DNA of 64,000 nt from contig MNCI01014449.1 in the NCBI GenBank assembly GCA_015680685.1, positions 115,080 to 179,079 of the forward strand, read 5' to 3'. Under the pieces are notes generated by a model, which saw only the letters and a list, made by a program, of their open reading frames with translations, made no database searches and was not told where the DNA came from. The translations under genes and the position numbers were made by a program. The stretch's first letter is position 1. Every line of letters starts with the position of its first letter. Below, piece by piece: positions 34,114 through 44,500 of this stretch. Origin of the DNA: Gnetum montanum (Eukaryota; Streptophyta; Gnetopsida; Gnetales; Gnetaceae).

Positions 34114-35128
34114 TGATGAAGCATCAATTGGCTAAGATATCGTAGATGCAATTTCATAGATGCTACATCACGCCTACATTATAACATCCCTATTGATGCA
34201 TTATAGCATTCCTATTCATGCTACTTCACATCTATGATGTCATAGCTATGTTGACGTGTATCCATTGACGCATCGGATGATGCATTGATGCATACACATC
34301 AACACATGGGATGATGCATCGACATGTACCAATTGATGCATGGGATGATGCATTGACACAATGTCTACCTTCACCTATAAATATGCATGCTCCCACAATG
34401 TATTTGCATTTTTATCAATAGAGTAGTCGAACCCTTGCAATTTTATTTCATAGTCTTAGAGAACAATTAGTGAGTAGCTATAGTGTGAATTTGAGTCAGT
34501 TGTATAATGTCTTATTTGAGTGGCAATGTGCCTAGGCACATTCCATGAACGACAATAAGATTGAGATTGATTCCTATTCATTATAGTACTTTCACTTAGA
34601 TTAAATTTACTTTAATGCACTTTAAATTCATGTATGTAGTTAATATTTACATTTTCGTGCACATTAATCAATCGGTGAAATGAGTGCAACTAGTTTCAAG
34701 TGTAAACATGTATTCACTTAGTAATCCCAGTAGCATTATTGCTTAGTTCACCTAGTAGCGTAATGATTGGTAATCCCAGTAGTGGATACATGGGTTCAGG
34801 ACATGTATAGCAAGCTGGGAATGAACACTAATTACCCATACACTAGTTTAGACTTTATCTTTCTATTATTAATTAGATTAAATAATTGATTTCTCTATTA
34901 TTGTTAAGAGTAGCATAAAGTCAAAACAACATCAACCATCATATGTCTCACTTTGGACCAAACCATATGGGACAAAGCTACCACTAGTCCAAGTGGGAAG
35001 ATAGTAAACTACAATCAATCCTTAATGATCTAGATGCCAAACTAGTCCCATCCATATAATTCAATTGGATTGCATGTGAACACTCATAATTTGTATGGTT
35101 GGGCATAGGGGGTATCCAACACTCATCA
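34114..35128 (+). repeat. Solo LTR G
   Basis: TGATGAA to CTCATCA, 1015 bp, with flanks GCTTG (34109-34113) and ACTTG (35129-35133), a target duplication with one mismatch. The U3 is long (about 260 bp) and packed with GATGCAT/TTGACGCAT repeats before the TATA box CTATAAATATGC (34374-34385). It carries the shared GGTAATCCCAGTAG block twice (34720-34785). No partner LTR of this subfamily is in the window, so it is a recombination remnant. Confidence 0.88.
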
Positions 35129-36145
35129 ACTTGTAATAGGTTTGCAAGGAAAACTTAGTCTTAACCAAAGACAATCACCGCTTGTGGAATGTTGAGCAAT
35201 AGACAAACCATATGGTCAAATTCATTTGTTAATAATAGGAGTAGCTAGCCAAGGTGAACCTCAATTAAGGAGGTTAGCAGTGAAAGAGAAAAATCTCTCA
35301 ATGGAAAAACTTCACGTGCTTCATCAGAAAACTACCATTGAGGTAGCCACTTGGAAAAATGAGGCCATGAAATTCGAATGTGTAAAGAAGCATTGTAGGA
35401 ACCAGGTTGTGCTCCTTAAAAAGGTTAATGAGAAAGAGATCTAGTTAGCAAGGATGAAGATGAATAAGGCCCTCTAGCAACTTCAATAGATAGGTGACGT
35501 GTGGAAGCACATCTTTAATGGATTGAATATGTACAATAAGGTAGAAATCTACCTAAAAGAGTTGCAAATTGAGAAGATGATAAATATATGAAGCTTGCCA
35601 ACCAAAGCTATGTAAACTAGGCTATGCTAATAGTGGGGAGACTAAGGACTAAGTTGGAAAAACAAGTGATCAATTCCTACCTCTTATACGAGGTGAAATT
35701 TAAGCATCACAAGGAGACAAAGCAATAGTTGGAAATAGCTAACATAGAGCTTGAAGTTCTCAAGAGTAGATTCATTGATTAACAGCCTATTGTTGAGAAA
35801 TTGGCTAGATGGATGAATGACTACCATGAGTTGTAGAACGTAGGAAAGATGTTCGATATTGAATTTAAATAATTTGCAGCATGGTTCGTCAACACAAAGC
35901 ATTTATTTCCTTCGATGTTGTGCCTGTGGAACATTCCTAATCCAGCCGACATTGGAGAAGCTACATGGACTACTTATGACCCATGTAATAAGGAAGAAAA
36001 GATGAAAGCATTACTAGATGTTTTCAAGCTTCCATTGGTGATAACAATAGTAGTAGGTCACCCTTAGCCTCCACTACCACCAGCACTGGAACCTGGCAAA
36101 GGAAATTTAGTAACACAGAAGCCTCCACCTCCAGGCACTATTTGA
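35129..36145 (+). pseudogene. Accessory ORF of element B, C-terminal part
   Basis: Resumes after G. It holds QLRRLAVKEKNLSMEKLHVL and ATWKNEAMKFECVKK (35250-35400; coiled-coil-like), VWKHIFNGLNMYNKVEIYLK, then LARWMNDYHEL (35800-35835), FVNTKHLFPSMLCLWNIPN with an ADIGEATW stretch (35888-35970), NKEEKMKALLDVFKLP, and a Pro-rich tail ending at TGA 36143-36145. Each block aligns with D's C-terminal part (MNVNELFPTMPYPWDVPIL). It has multiple TAG/TAA stops. Confidence 0.7.
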
Positions 36146-36384
36146 GAAATTGTCCCATCTTTGGTAACTCTATAATACCTGCTAAAATTTTTATAAAGTT
36201 TCCAATTTTGTTGTAATGGATACTAATTTATGTAATTCCATATAATCTAGCACTTAGAGTTAGTAAAGTCAGTTAGTCAATTAGTTAGTTAGTTAGTTTG
36301 TTTTTTAGTCAACAAATTCCATCCTTACCCAAAGTTTGCAAGAAGCTCAATCCTACTTTGTTTACTTGAGGATCTGATTTCAGT

Positions 36385-36398
36385 TAGTTGTGGGGGTA
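36385..36398 (+). other. Polypurine tract of element B
   Basis: AGTTGTGGGGGTA lies directly before the 3' LTR. The internal tract at 30328-30340 has the same AGTTGTGGGG core. Confidence 0.7.
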
Positions 36399-37097
36399 TG
36401 ATGAGTTCTAAATAGATAGGCTATGTTGACGCAGCCCTGTTAACACATGGTTACATTCATCAACGCTAACATAGGTAAAGCCTATATAAATGCGATGGCT
36501 ACCTGCATTTATGACATCTAAAGTTAGTAGCATAGCGAAGCCCTTGTAGTTTAGTTTCTACAAAGTTAGAATATTTTTCCTTTGAGTGCCCACAATGTTA
36601 ATTAAAGATATTGTATGGATCTTTATTCAAACACCATGTACTTGAAAGTGTTGGCGTGAATTGCAGTAAAGATGAAATTTTTTATATTCATTGTAACACT
36701 TGGATTAGTTTAATATTTTCTATTTGCACTATACTTTTAATGCACTTTACTTTCATGGCTTTACCTAATAATATACTTAATCATAAAAACATAAGTATGA
36801 CCACTTTGAGCATAACATGCTCCACTTGGTATCCCGGTAGTGGATATCTGGTATGGTTAGTAATATCCACTTGGTAACTAAATAGTGTTGATAGAGGTTT
36901 GGGATGTGTATGGTAAGTGGGAACAACTACTTATGTTAGGATAGTTCATCATTAGAATAGCTAAGTAGTTAAATAGTTAATTATTAAATCTTCATTTACT
37001 CACCTAGCCCTTAGGATAAAAATATATAAAACACTTATAAAAAATACACATCATGTGCCTTAACTCACATTCAACCATACAAATTGATAACACAAGT
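36399..37097 (+). repeat. 3' LTR of element B (3' end deleted)
   Basis: Starts TGATGAGTTCTAAATAGA. It aligns with 6896-7775 but stops after GATAACACAAGT, losing about 165 bases. The next bases are copia coding sequence (DEFVHELGF). Confidence 0.9.
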
Positions 37098-37460
37098 TTG
37101 ATGAATTTGTGCATGAATTGGGGTTTAAACAATAAAGCATAGATGTTAGTCTTTTTTTTATGAAAATAAAAGACTTACAAAGCGCAATGATAATTTTACT
37201 ATATGTTGATGATATTATAATAATTGGGGAGAAAGCTTAATTGATTAGTCAAGTTAAAAAATAGTTGAAACAAATTTAAGATGTCAAACCTAGACCTGCT
37301 TTCTTCATTTTGAAATTCATCAATCACTTACCACATATGAGTAACTTGGTATGTTTGGAATTTACCTCTCCAATATACATTAATACCAATGACCAACTTT
37401 TTAATGATTTTACTAAACTGTATGTGTTAAAATTTTCAAAAAGTTTGTAAATGGATTAAA
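37098..37460 (+). pseudogene. Ty1/copia RT and RNase H remnant, right part
   Basis: DEFVHELGFKQ, SLFFMKIKDL and LLYVDDIIIIG (37098-37227) are copia RT, with the YVDD box intact. After about 37370, NTNDQLFNDFTK resembles the RNase H C-terminus (NDQLADIFTK in the family), so much of the RNase H is deleted. Relative to the left part (6363-6895), about 60 codons are missing at the junction together with the end of B's LTR. Confidence 0.8.
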
Positions 37461-37812
37461 TTTGTGATCTTTGTAATAAAACTCATGTTTCATTTAATAA
37501 AGGATGTTAAAGATATTCAAGCTCTTCATTTTAGTTTTCTTCTTTTTTCGTGTATAATATGTTACATCATCATGGTATTATTGTAGTGTACCTCGTTGTA
37601 GTTATAATGAATAACTAAAATTAATCACATTTAACTAATAATTAATTAAACTATATTATTAATAGACTAGTTGCAATAGGCTATCTTTCAAACATGTTGT
37701 TTCACAGATCTTAAATAATCACCACTTTATGAACATGAAATTATCATTGTGATTTTTTTCCTATCTTCTCTGGTGCAAGGTTATTCATCATGGATTTTGA
37801 AAACTTTACATT
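37461..37812. other. AT-rich stretch without recognised gene
   Basis: Probably the tail of the copia element. I see no ORF or clear repeat. It ends in ACATT, the left target duplication of D. Confidence 0.5.
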
Positions 37813-38164
37813 TGATGAGTCGCATGGTTCAACTGTGTCAATGGGATACTGTCGACATGACCCTATTAATGGGATCTCATCAATGTGATCTTGTCGACGC
37901 AAGGTTTGATCCTTTGACATGTACTCATCAATGGGGCACCTTGTTTTGCCTATAAATGTGTGCCTACCCACCACATTTATGGCATTCCTTTTATAGTTGT
38001 AGTGAAGTGATTATAGTTTTTCCATTCAGAAGTTAGAATATTTTCTGAGTGTATGTAGTAGGAGTCAAAGAGTGTACGAATCTTTATTCAAGTATTATTG
38101 TACTTAAGCACTTTAGTATGTGCGGAAATAAAGATGAGCTTTCTAATCAAACCTTGTAGCACTT
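37813..38164 (+). repeat. 5' LTR of element D, first part
   Basis: Starts TGATGAGTCGCATGG, aligned with the 3' LTR at 59801. The U3 has TGTCGACATGA, CTTGTCGACGCAAGG and repeated TCAATGGGAT motifs before the TATA box CTATAAATGTG (37951-37961). Cut by F at 38164. Confidence 0.92.
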
Positions 38165-39034
38165 TGATGAGTGGCGAGGTACCCCTACGCTTAACCATAT
38201 TAATCACAAGCATTCATGCATGAGTCAGTTGAATTCTACAAATGGAACTAGTTGTGGCATTTAGATCGCTATGCTTTGATCTTAATTCATTGTCTTCCCA
38301 CTTGGCCTAGTGGTAGCTATGTCATGTATGGTTTACTCCAAAGTGAGGCATATGATGTTGTTTTTAATTCTATGCTACTCCTGAGAATGGTAAAGAGATA
38401 AATTAATTTAAACTAATGGACAATAGAAAGTAAAAATCTAATTACCCTACGTGCAATGAGTATCAGCACTTAATCGTCCATACACATCTTGGACTTTGTG
38501 AGACTACTTTTGGGATTGCCAAGTGTACATCACTAGTTGTGCCAAATGATACACTTTTGGATTACCTAGTATCTACACTTAAATGTTCATGATTAAGGCA
38601 TATGCATTCCACTTAATAATAGGAACAATAAATAGTAATAAATGGAAATATTTAACTAAAAGAAGTAGCAAATAATTAACAATTAAAAGCAACAATAATC
38701 TAAGTGGATGCTATAATGATGGGACTAATCTCAATTTTTATTGCCAATCATGAAATGTGTCCAAGTATGTCACACTCAAACAAAGGTGTCATACGATTAC
38801 AAACATCACACAGTAGGCATGCACTGGGAATAACAAACTTTAAAGAGAAGAAACTAAAAATTAAAACTATCTCCTACATGCTACTGAATACTTCCTATCC
38901 AAGCACCCAATTGTCATATTTATACGCAAACCCAGATGAGGTGACGTCAGGTGTTTGACGTCGCTTATTGGCTCTGATGTTGGGTATGTGACGTCGCATA
39001 TCCAACGTTGGGGCCTGACAATGTTATCTCATCA
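38165..39034 (-). repeat. 3' LTR of element F
   Basis: 870 bp. The U3 end at 38935-39034 carries three GACGTC motifs on the minus strand (GCGACGTCAC, GCGACGTCAA, CTGACGTCACC) and CAACGTTGG, with TATA box GTATAAATATG at 38919-38929. Confidence 0.93.
38937..39022 (-). promoter_or_regulatory. U3 with TGACGTCA-type sites, element F
   Basis: ACGT-core palindromes (GACGTC three times) lie upstream of the TATA box. Such cores are classic bZIP (TGA/CRE-like) binding sites in plants; binding here is inference. The same GACGTC core occurs twice in F's internal promoter area (42570-42595). Confidence 0.6.
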
Positions 39035-39048
39035 TACCCCCATGACTG
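39035..39048 (-). other. Polypurine tract of element F
   Basis: Minus strand CAGTCATGGGGGTA directly before the 3' LTR. A related tract TAGTAGTGGGGGTTA lies internally at 43973-43987. Confidence 0.75.
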
Positions 39049-39231
39049 AATGAAAATTCATCCCTAAGTTAAACAAAATGAGGAACAAGTTCTTTACAAA
39101 ATATTGGTAGGTATGGGATTATTAATTGACTCAAACAATGAACAAAATAATTAACTCTTTGCACACTACAGTGGTGCATTACAAAAATGGGATGTATTAT
39201 TACAAATCAAAACAAAACAAAACTAGGAAGC

Positions 39232-41955
39232 TCATGTGGTGCCTAGGGACAGTGGCTCTTCCATCCGCTGCTTTCCTTTGTCACTAGGCCACTAAAATTT
39301 GTAATGATTGAGCAAGGTTTGCAACTTTTCTTCCTCCGTCCTTGGGTCATGCACTGTCTAGCCTACTATGTTGATGTGTGCTAGCACTAGTACATCCCAA
39401 GAACATGCCAGTTGTAGAAATAGTTGATTCACCTTTACATACCATGTTGCCAACTATCGTCGTTCTTCCTCGAAAGCCTTGGCTTTATCTTTGAGCTCAT
39501 GATAATCTGTCAATCTTCGAGCTAGGTTTGAGGCTGCATCTTTTTTTCCTTGATAACTGGCCTTAACCACCTCTAACTTTGAGTTTTCTGCCTACAACTT
39601 TGGTAAAGCATCTTTTTGATTTGCAAACTCTTTCTCATACAGTGCATAGGTAGTCTCCACTTGTTTCTCTAGCTCACTTTAGGGATGACTTGCTATTAAC
39701 ATGGCAAGGTTGGCACATCTAAGGTTAGCCAATGCCATGTACTCTTTTAGATCCTCTATCTACAAGTCCTTGTTTTTGACTTTTGCTTATTCGACCAAAG
39801 CATAGCTATCCAAGATGGCTTGCCACTTAGGATTCTGTAGTGACAAGAGTTGATGTGGGCTTTGGCCATCTGGATTTCCTTTTCATCGATATGTTGATAC
39901 ATGCCAACTTAGTTGTGGAAGTGCTCTTTCAATTTTTCATGGTTTTTGGCCTCATCTTGCCACATGCTAATTTCAATTATTGACCTTTGGCCAATAGCAT
40001 GGACCTCCTCTATGGAGAGAGTTCTATTCTCCTAGGCCAATCCATTCATATCTTGGTTGACCCTCACCAATTTTTCTCAAAACTGGTGGATGCTTTCTTC
40101 TAAGATGTTCTTTTGTTTTTCCACAGTGGTAAACCTAGAATTTTCTATAGTAAGTTTCTTATTTTCCTCTTAGACAGCGGTTAGTGGCTTTTTCTACACA
40201 TGAGATTGTGCGTTCATAGCAAAGGCATTCCAAACCTCTGTCTCCTTCTCTTGCTTAGTAGCTACTCTATGCTTTGCTAGCTTGGTGAGATCCTCTATCC
40301 TAAATTACTCTAGTTGGTCTAGTATAACAAAATGGGCAGGATCCCATCATTCAACTCGCTAGGTAGCCAGCTCTTCTTGTAATCTCTGTATCTCGATTTC
40401 CACATGCTTTGCCCTAACTTCTACATTACCAACTTCTCTTTTGTGGTGATGAGGTCTAATTAGGCTATAGTGACTTCACTTGGGATGTCAAAAAAAGTGG
40501 TCATTACCTAGCCTGTCTATAGTAATCAATTAAGCACATCCTCATGTATCGTAGGAGTGGTCGAAGTCTTGGCCAACATTTGTATGTCTCTAGTTCTAGC
40601 TAGATCTATTGGGGGCACAACAAGTACATTAAATGACTCTTTGATGTGATTTTTGATCACCTCTACTACACTTGTTGCATGCTCATGTTATAGCACCACG
40701 ACTATGGCACCTTCTCCAGTCTCCAATGTGATTTGGAAGGATGTAGCATTCCCAGAGATCTTGCGTGACCATTGGGATCCTTCTCCTCTTGCTCCTCCTG
40801 ACTATATTGAGATCTTCACCCATATTGGATCAGCTGATACGATGGGTCGTATGGCATCGTCCATGACTTGAAAGAGATTAGCCTCATCCTTGGTTCCTCA
40901 GCTAACTATTTCAACGATCCTTTGTACATGGCTCATCAAAGGCCTATAATCCTGTGGTGGTGGCAGTGGCAGAGCTTGTGCTGTTTAGGCTCATGTTGCA
41001 TCTCTATTCATGGCTCTACCTTCTTCTCTATTTGTTGTTGTTCTTCATCAAGATCCTTTGTTTATGCTGTAGTTTTCAGAAGTTCTACAAAGAAGGTGTG
41101 TTGAGCTTTCCTAGGGATATCATTAGTGTATCCCAGAATTCTAGCGTGCTTGCATAGCTTTCTGATTAAGTAAGGAAAAAGAAGTATTGGTTTCCCTGAC
41201 TTTGTTTCTTTAAATCACCGTTGGATTTTAGTGAAGTAATACTGGGGAAGATTAGCTGCAAATTAGCCCATTAAAATGGCACTTTCCTTGGCTACATAAG
41301 TGTTCATGGGAAATAGGTGGTATGTCCCACTCTTGAAGTAGGTTATTTCCTCTAGAGTCATTTCATTGTATGTCTTGTCCTCCTTATCATACACCCATCT
41401 CAACCATAATTTCTTTTTTTTGGGGTCAGATCTAGTTGACAGGTGAGCAACCTTAGCCCCTTCATTAGGTAGGTTGAGAGCTACAGTAATGTCCTTGACT
41501 GAATAAGAGACGGTTACCCTATATATGTTAACAGTGGTGCCTTTGTCCTTATTATGCTAGAATTGATAAACTTCACCTAGGTACCATTCACCACTATAAG
41601 ACAAGATAGGCCACAATGGGGATGCCTTGAGTTGTGTCTGAACTACCTTAGGAGCAAACTCCATAAATGGGCTAAAGTTCATTTCTACAATGACCAAAGC
41701 CAATGTGGACTTTTCCAAGGTGGCAACAAGGTAGTCAAGGGGCAACGTGAGATGTTGTCCCTGTTTAGGGGCCAGTAGTTTTACCTCCTCTTCTTGGGCC
41801 GATTGCCCAGTAGCAGGGGCCTCTTGATGAATACTAAAGGACTGGGCCTCTTGCTCAGCATGTTCCACCTATATACCTTGTTGACTGTGGCCACCATGTG
41901 GGCACTTAGCAACTCTTTGCGAGGGTTCACCTTGAGAACCTCTTTTAGGGGTCAT
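39232..41955 (-). pseudogene. Accessory ORF of element F (broken)
   Basis: The ATG is at 41955-41953 (MTPKRGSQGEP, close to D's MTPKEKHTQEG), directly after a splice-acceptor-like TTGATTGTAG. The stop is at 39234-39232 after a SLGTT end, as in C. The N-terminal globular region (41868-41130) has MEFAPKVVQTQLKASPLWP, GEWYLGEVYQF, VTVSYSVKDITVALNLPNE, WLRWVYDKEDKTYNEMTLEE, YFKSGTYHLFP and LLFPYLIRKLCKHARILGYT. Then a Glu/Gln-rich and coiled-coil-like middle, and a C-terminal LAHINIVG / EEEKLQTLLNHYKF block (39300-39420). Broken by several TAG/TAA stops. Function unknown. Confidence 0.72.
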
Positions 41956-42312
41956 CTACAATCAAGCAAAAACCAAGTGTTACCAAGGTTATGTTTGTTA
42001 TCATCAATTAATTTATACCTTACTCATAACCTTAGTTCATTAAGTTCATAATGCATATCATTGCAAGGTTAGGAAAATTTTCAAGAAAAATCCCCCAAAA
42101 GTGTCTATCTTCTTTTATGACCCTTTGTAACTAGTTTCTTTTTCATTATATGTGGCTCATACAACCCTTTGCAACTAGTCCCTTTTTCATTATATGTGGC
42201 TCATAATAATGGTTATGGGCCCGTGTGTTGGAAAACTTGGATTTATGGCATTATTGTAAATGATTTTTCATTATAATTCCTAAGGTTTTCAACATTCTTA
42301 ACCTTATGATAC
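41956..42312 (-). other. Putative intron before accessory ORF of F
   Basis: The minus-strand donor CAGAAG|GTATCA is at 42312; the acceptor TTTTTGCTTGATTGTAG| is at 41956, next base the ATG. 357 nt. Same position as in B, C and D. Confidence 0.55.
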
Positions 42313-42540
42313 CTTCTGGGCGATAGCAAATTGGTGCAAGTTTTGCATGCAAGCATCCCCCATGACAAAGTTGAACACTCTAGGTTCAAATAGATTTGAA
42401 CAGCATGGAAATCGAAGCATTAGAGAGCTAAATATTACAAGTGGAAGATAGATGCACAAAGCTTTAATTCGCGAGAAAAAATTTCAACAACTTCCCTAGT
42501 AGCAAATGAGAAAAATGAAGTTCAAGTTTCACAAGGTTGA

Positions 42541-42600
42541 AACTTTTCTTGAGACTTGATGTTGAGTACACGACGTCAGGTCGGACCTGACGTCGAGGTT
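42541..42600 (-). promoter_or_regulatory. Internal promoter remnant of element F
   Basis: A perfect palindrome CGACGTCAGGTC|GACCTGACGTCG with one central extra base pair contains GACGTC twice; ACTCAACATCAAG follows, matching ACCCAACATCAGA of F's own U3. The TATA box seen at the equivalent place in C (17038) is missing, apparently by a short deletion. Confidence 0.5.
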
Positions 42601-44500
42601 GAAAAATTTGTAGTTTATATGGTGACTGGACATACAAACTAAAGCTCTAAGATTGGTTGGAAGGTTTTTTAGATAAGTTTATCATTCTAGGATAAGTGAA
42701 AAATTAATTGGAGGCATCAAAAGTATGATAAGGTACAATAAGGTGAAGTTGTCGATGTGAAAAACATTAGAATGAGCAAGAAAAATGCATTGAACTTGAG
42801 GTTGTGGAACATATTAGTTTCATAATAAGGGAAACAATAAAATATCTCAATTTGAGCACTTGGAAGGTGAGAAATGATGTGGGTATGTTAAACAAGTACA
42901 ATTCACAAAAGCTACACAAGTGGGTCCTCCCCACAGTAGGTTCTAGCCTATGATGCACTTGTGTAACCACACCTATAATGTCTATAGGCACTAAAGGGGT
43001 TGAATGCAATGCAGACTTGTAAAACAAAACACACATGTTAAAGCCACCGAATTAACTCTATGGTGCACAAACCCATAAGCTATGATTATTTGGACAACAA
43101 GATGAGATAGATAGTAGAAAGGATTACAAAAATTGGGACATGAGGTCTTACCATGGGCACCATAAAACCTCGCGTGTTATTAATGGATAAATAACCATGT
43201 GTCCTTCTTTCCAAGATTCAAACCAACTCCACACCACATTATAGTGACATCGCATTGTTTCATCACATCGGCGAACAACCATAACATTATCAAAGTCGTG
43301 AGGAGTAACATCACTTGTCGTTTCGTCCCAGGGAGGAGCTAATTATGGCATACTTATTATATATATATATACATATACATATATATATTGGATGATTCCA
43401 AGAAGCTGCTGACCTTTATAGGCATGGGTACATGTCTTTCCAGTGGAACCTACAAAAGTTTATTCAGTGCTGGTTTAAGTTTCTCTTACTCCCATTTTTT
43501 GTTAGATCTTCAAGGATATAGTTACAACCTGAATAACATGATATAACATAAAAAAGTGGCCAAAGAGAATCCACAAATCCCCTTGATGTCACACCCTTCA
43601 CATTCCACCTTGGCTCTACACTCTTCTATCTGGACACAATGATTATAAAGTTATTATTAGTTTGGATGATGGAAAAGATTACCATTATGACCAGGGCAAG
43701 AACCTATTATTAATGGAATGAGGGGATGGGTGACGTGGTCTTAATTTCCCAATAATTAGTCCCTTATGACTCAACAACATAGAGAAAAACTCACCTCAAT
43801 GGGCAACATGATAAATTTATTCACAAGAGAGATTACAGAAGAAAATAAAAATGACAACTAGAAGAAATTGGAAGAAATAGGAAAAATTGGATTAAGAAAC
43901 AGGAAAATGATAAAAATTGTAAAATAAAAAGATTAAAAACACTTAAGAATCCTAAATATTGGAATGGAAGATAACCCCCACTACTAAACATTTGGCCATG
44001 GCAAGGATTAATAAGTGGATGACTAAGATCCATGCATGTATGAAATGTTGGGAACCTTTCATGCCCCAGCCACTGGATGTTTGTTGGTGGTGTGGTGGCT
44101 AGGTAGAAAAATTATTGGTCACACACCTAATTGTTATATGTATGGTGGGTTAGGATATGAGGTGTGTTAATATTATGGATGATTGGCCCATAATTACGCC
44201 CTTGATCATGAGATGGTATGCATGGATGTATTTTCCTCGCCACACTTGTAGATTCATTATTTGAATTTAGGATTGGAGTACTGATGGATGGTGGCCCTTG
44301 TGTATGGTCAGAGGATGTTGCTTAAGATAGGGAAGGTGATGCACTAGATTGGCATTGTGTTAGCTTGGATGATGTGGTGGGTCCACTCATGGTTTTCTTT
44401 GGCTTACAACCTTTCCTCCAAAAGGGACATTTCCTATGTTGTGGTTGGGACTCATTGATGTCAGCATGTCTATGCACATTTGTAGCACAAGTGGCACTCG
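42601..44500 (-). other. Noncoding post-gag region of element F
   Basis: No gene. It corresponds to C 17114-18660. It has an AT/TA dinucleotide-rich tract at 43358-43389, the shared GGCATGGGTACATGTCTTTC at 43421, and an internal polypurine-like tract at 43973-43987 (minus). Confidence 0.6.

Larger units (their letters stand above)
6896..37097 (+). mobile_element. Element B: Ty3/gypsy retrotransposon with accessory gene, host to nested C, E and G
   Basis: LTR-PBS-gag-PR-RT-RNaseH-IN-accessory ORF-PPT-LTR on the plus strand. Its own sequence lies at 6896-12806, 22011-22632, 29590-34113 and 35129-37097; the rest is nested elements. It is inserted in a copia RT gene. The 3' LTR is truncated near 37097 by a deletion that also removed part of the copia gene, so no TSD can be read. 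It is heavily degraded, the oldest-looking copy here by number of stops. Confidence 0.88.

Noticed and set aside
34190-34370. Regularly spaced GATGCAT repeats, CRISPR-like at first sight
   Set aside because: Units are irregular, short, lie in the U3 of a solo LTR in a plant genome and have no unique spacers.
41557-41868. Separate small gene of 103 codons on the minus strand
   Set aside because: Not an independent gene; it is part of F's accessory ORF and aligns with C and D.
43358-43389. AT-repeat tract as a functional element
   Set aside because: Simple microsatellite-like expansion unique to F; C has a T-rich tract at the same place.
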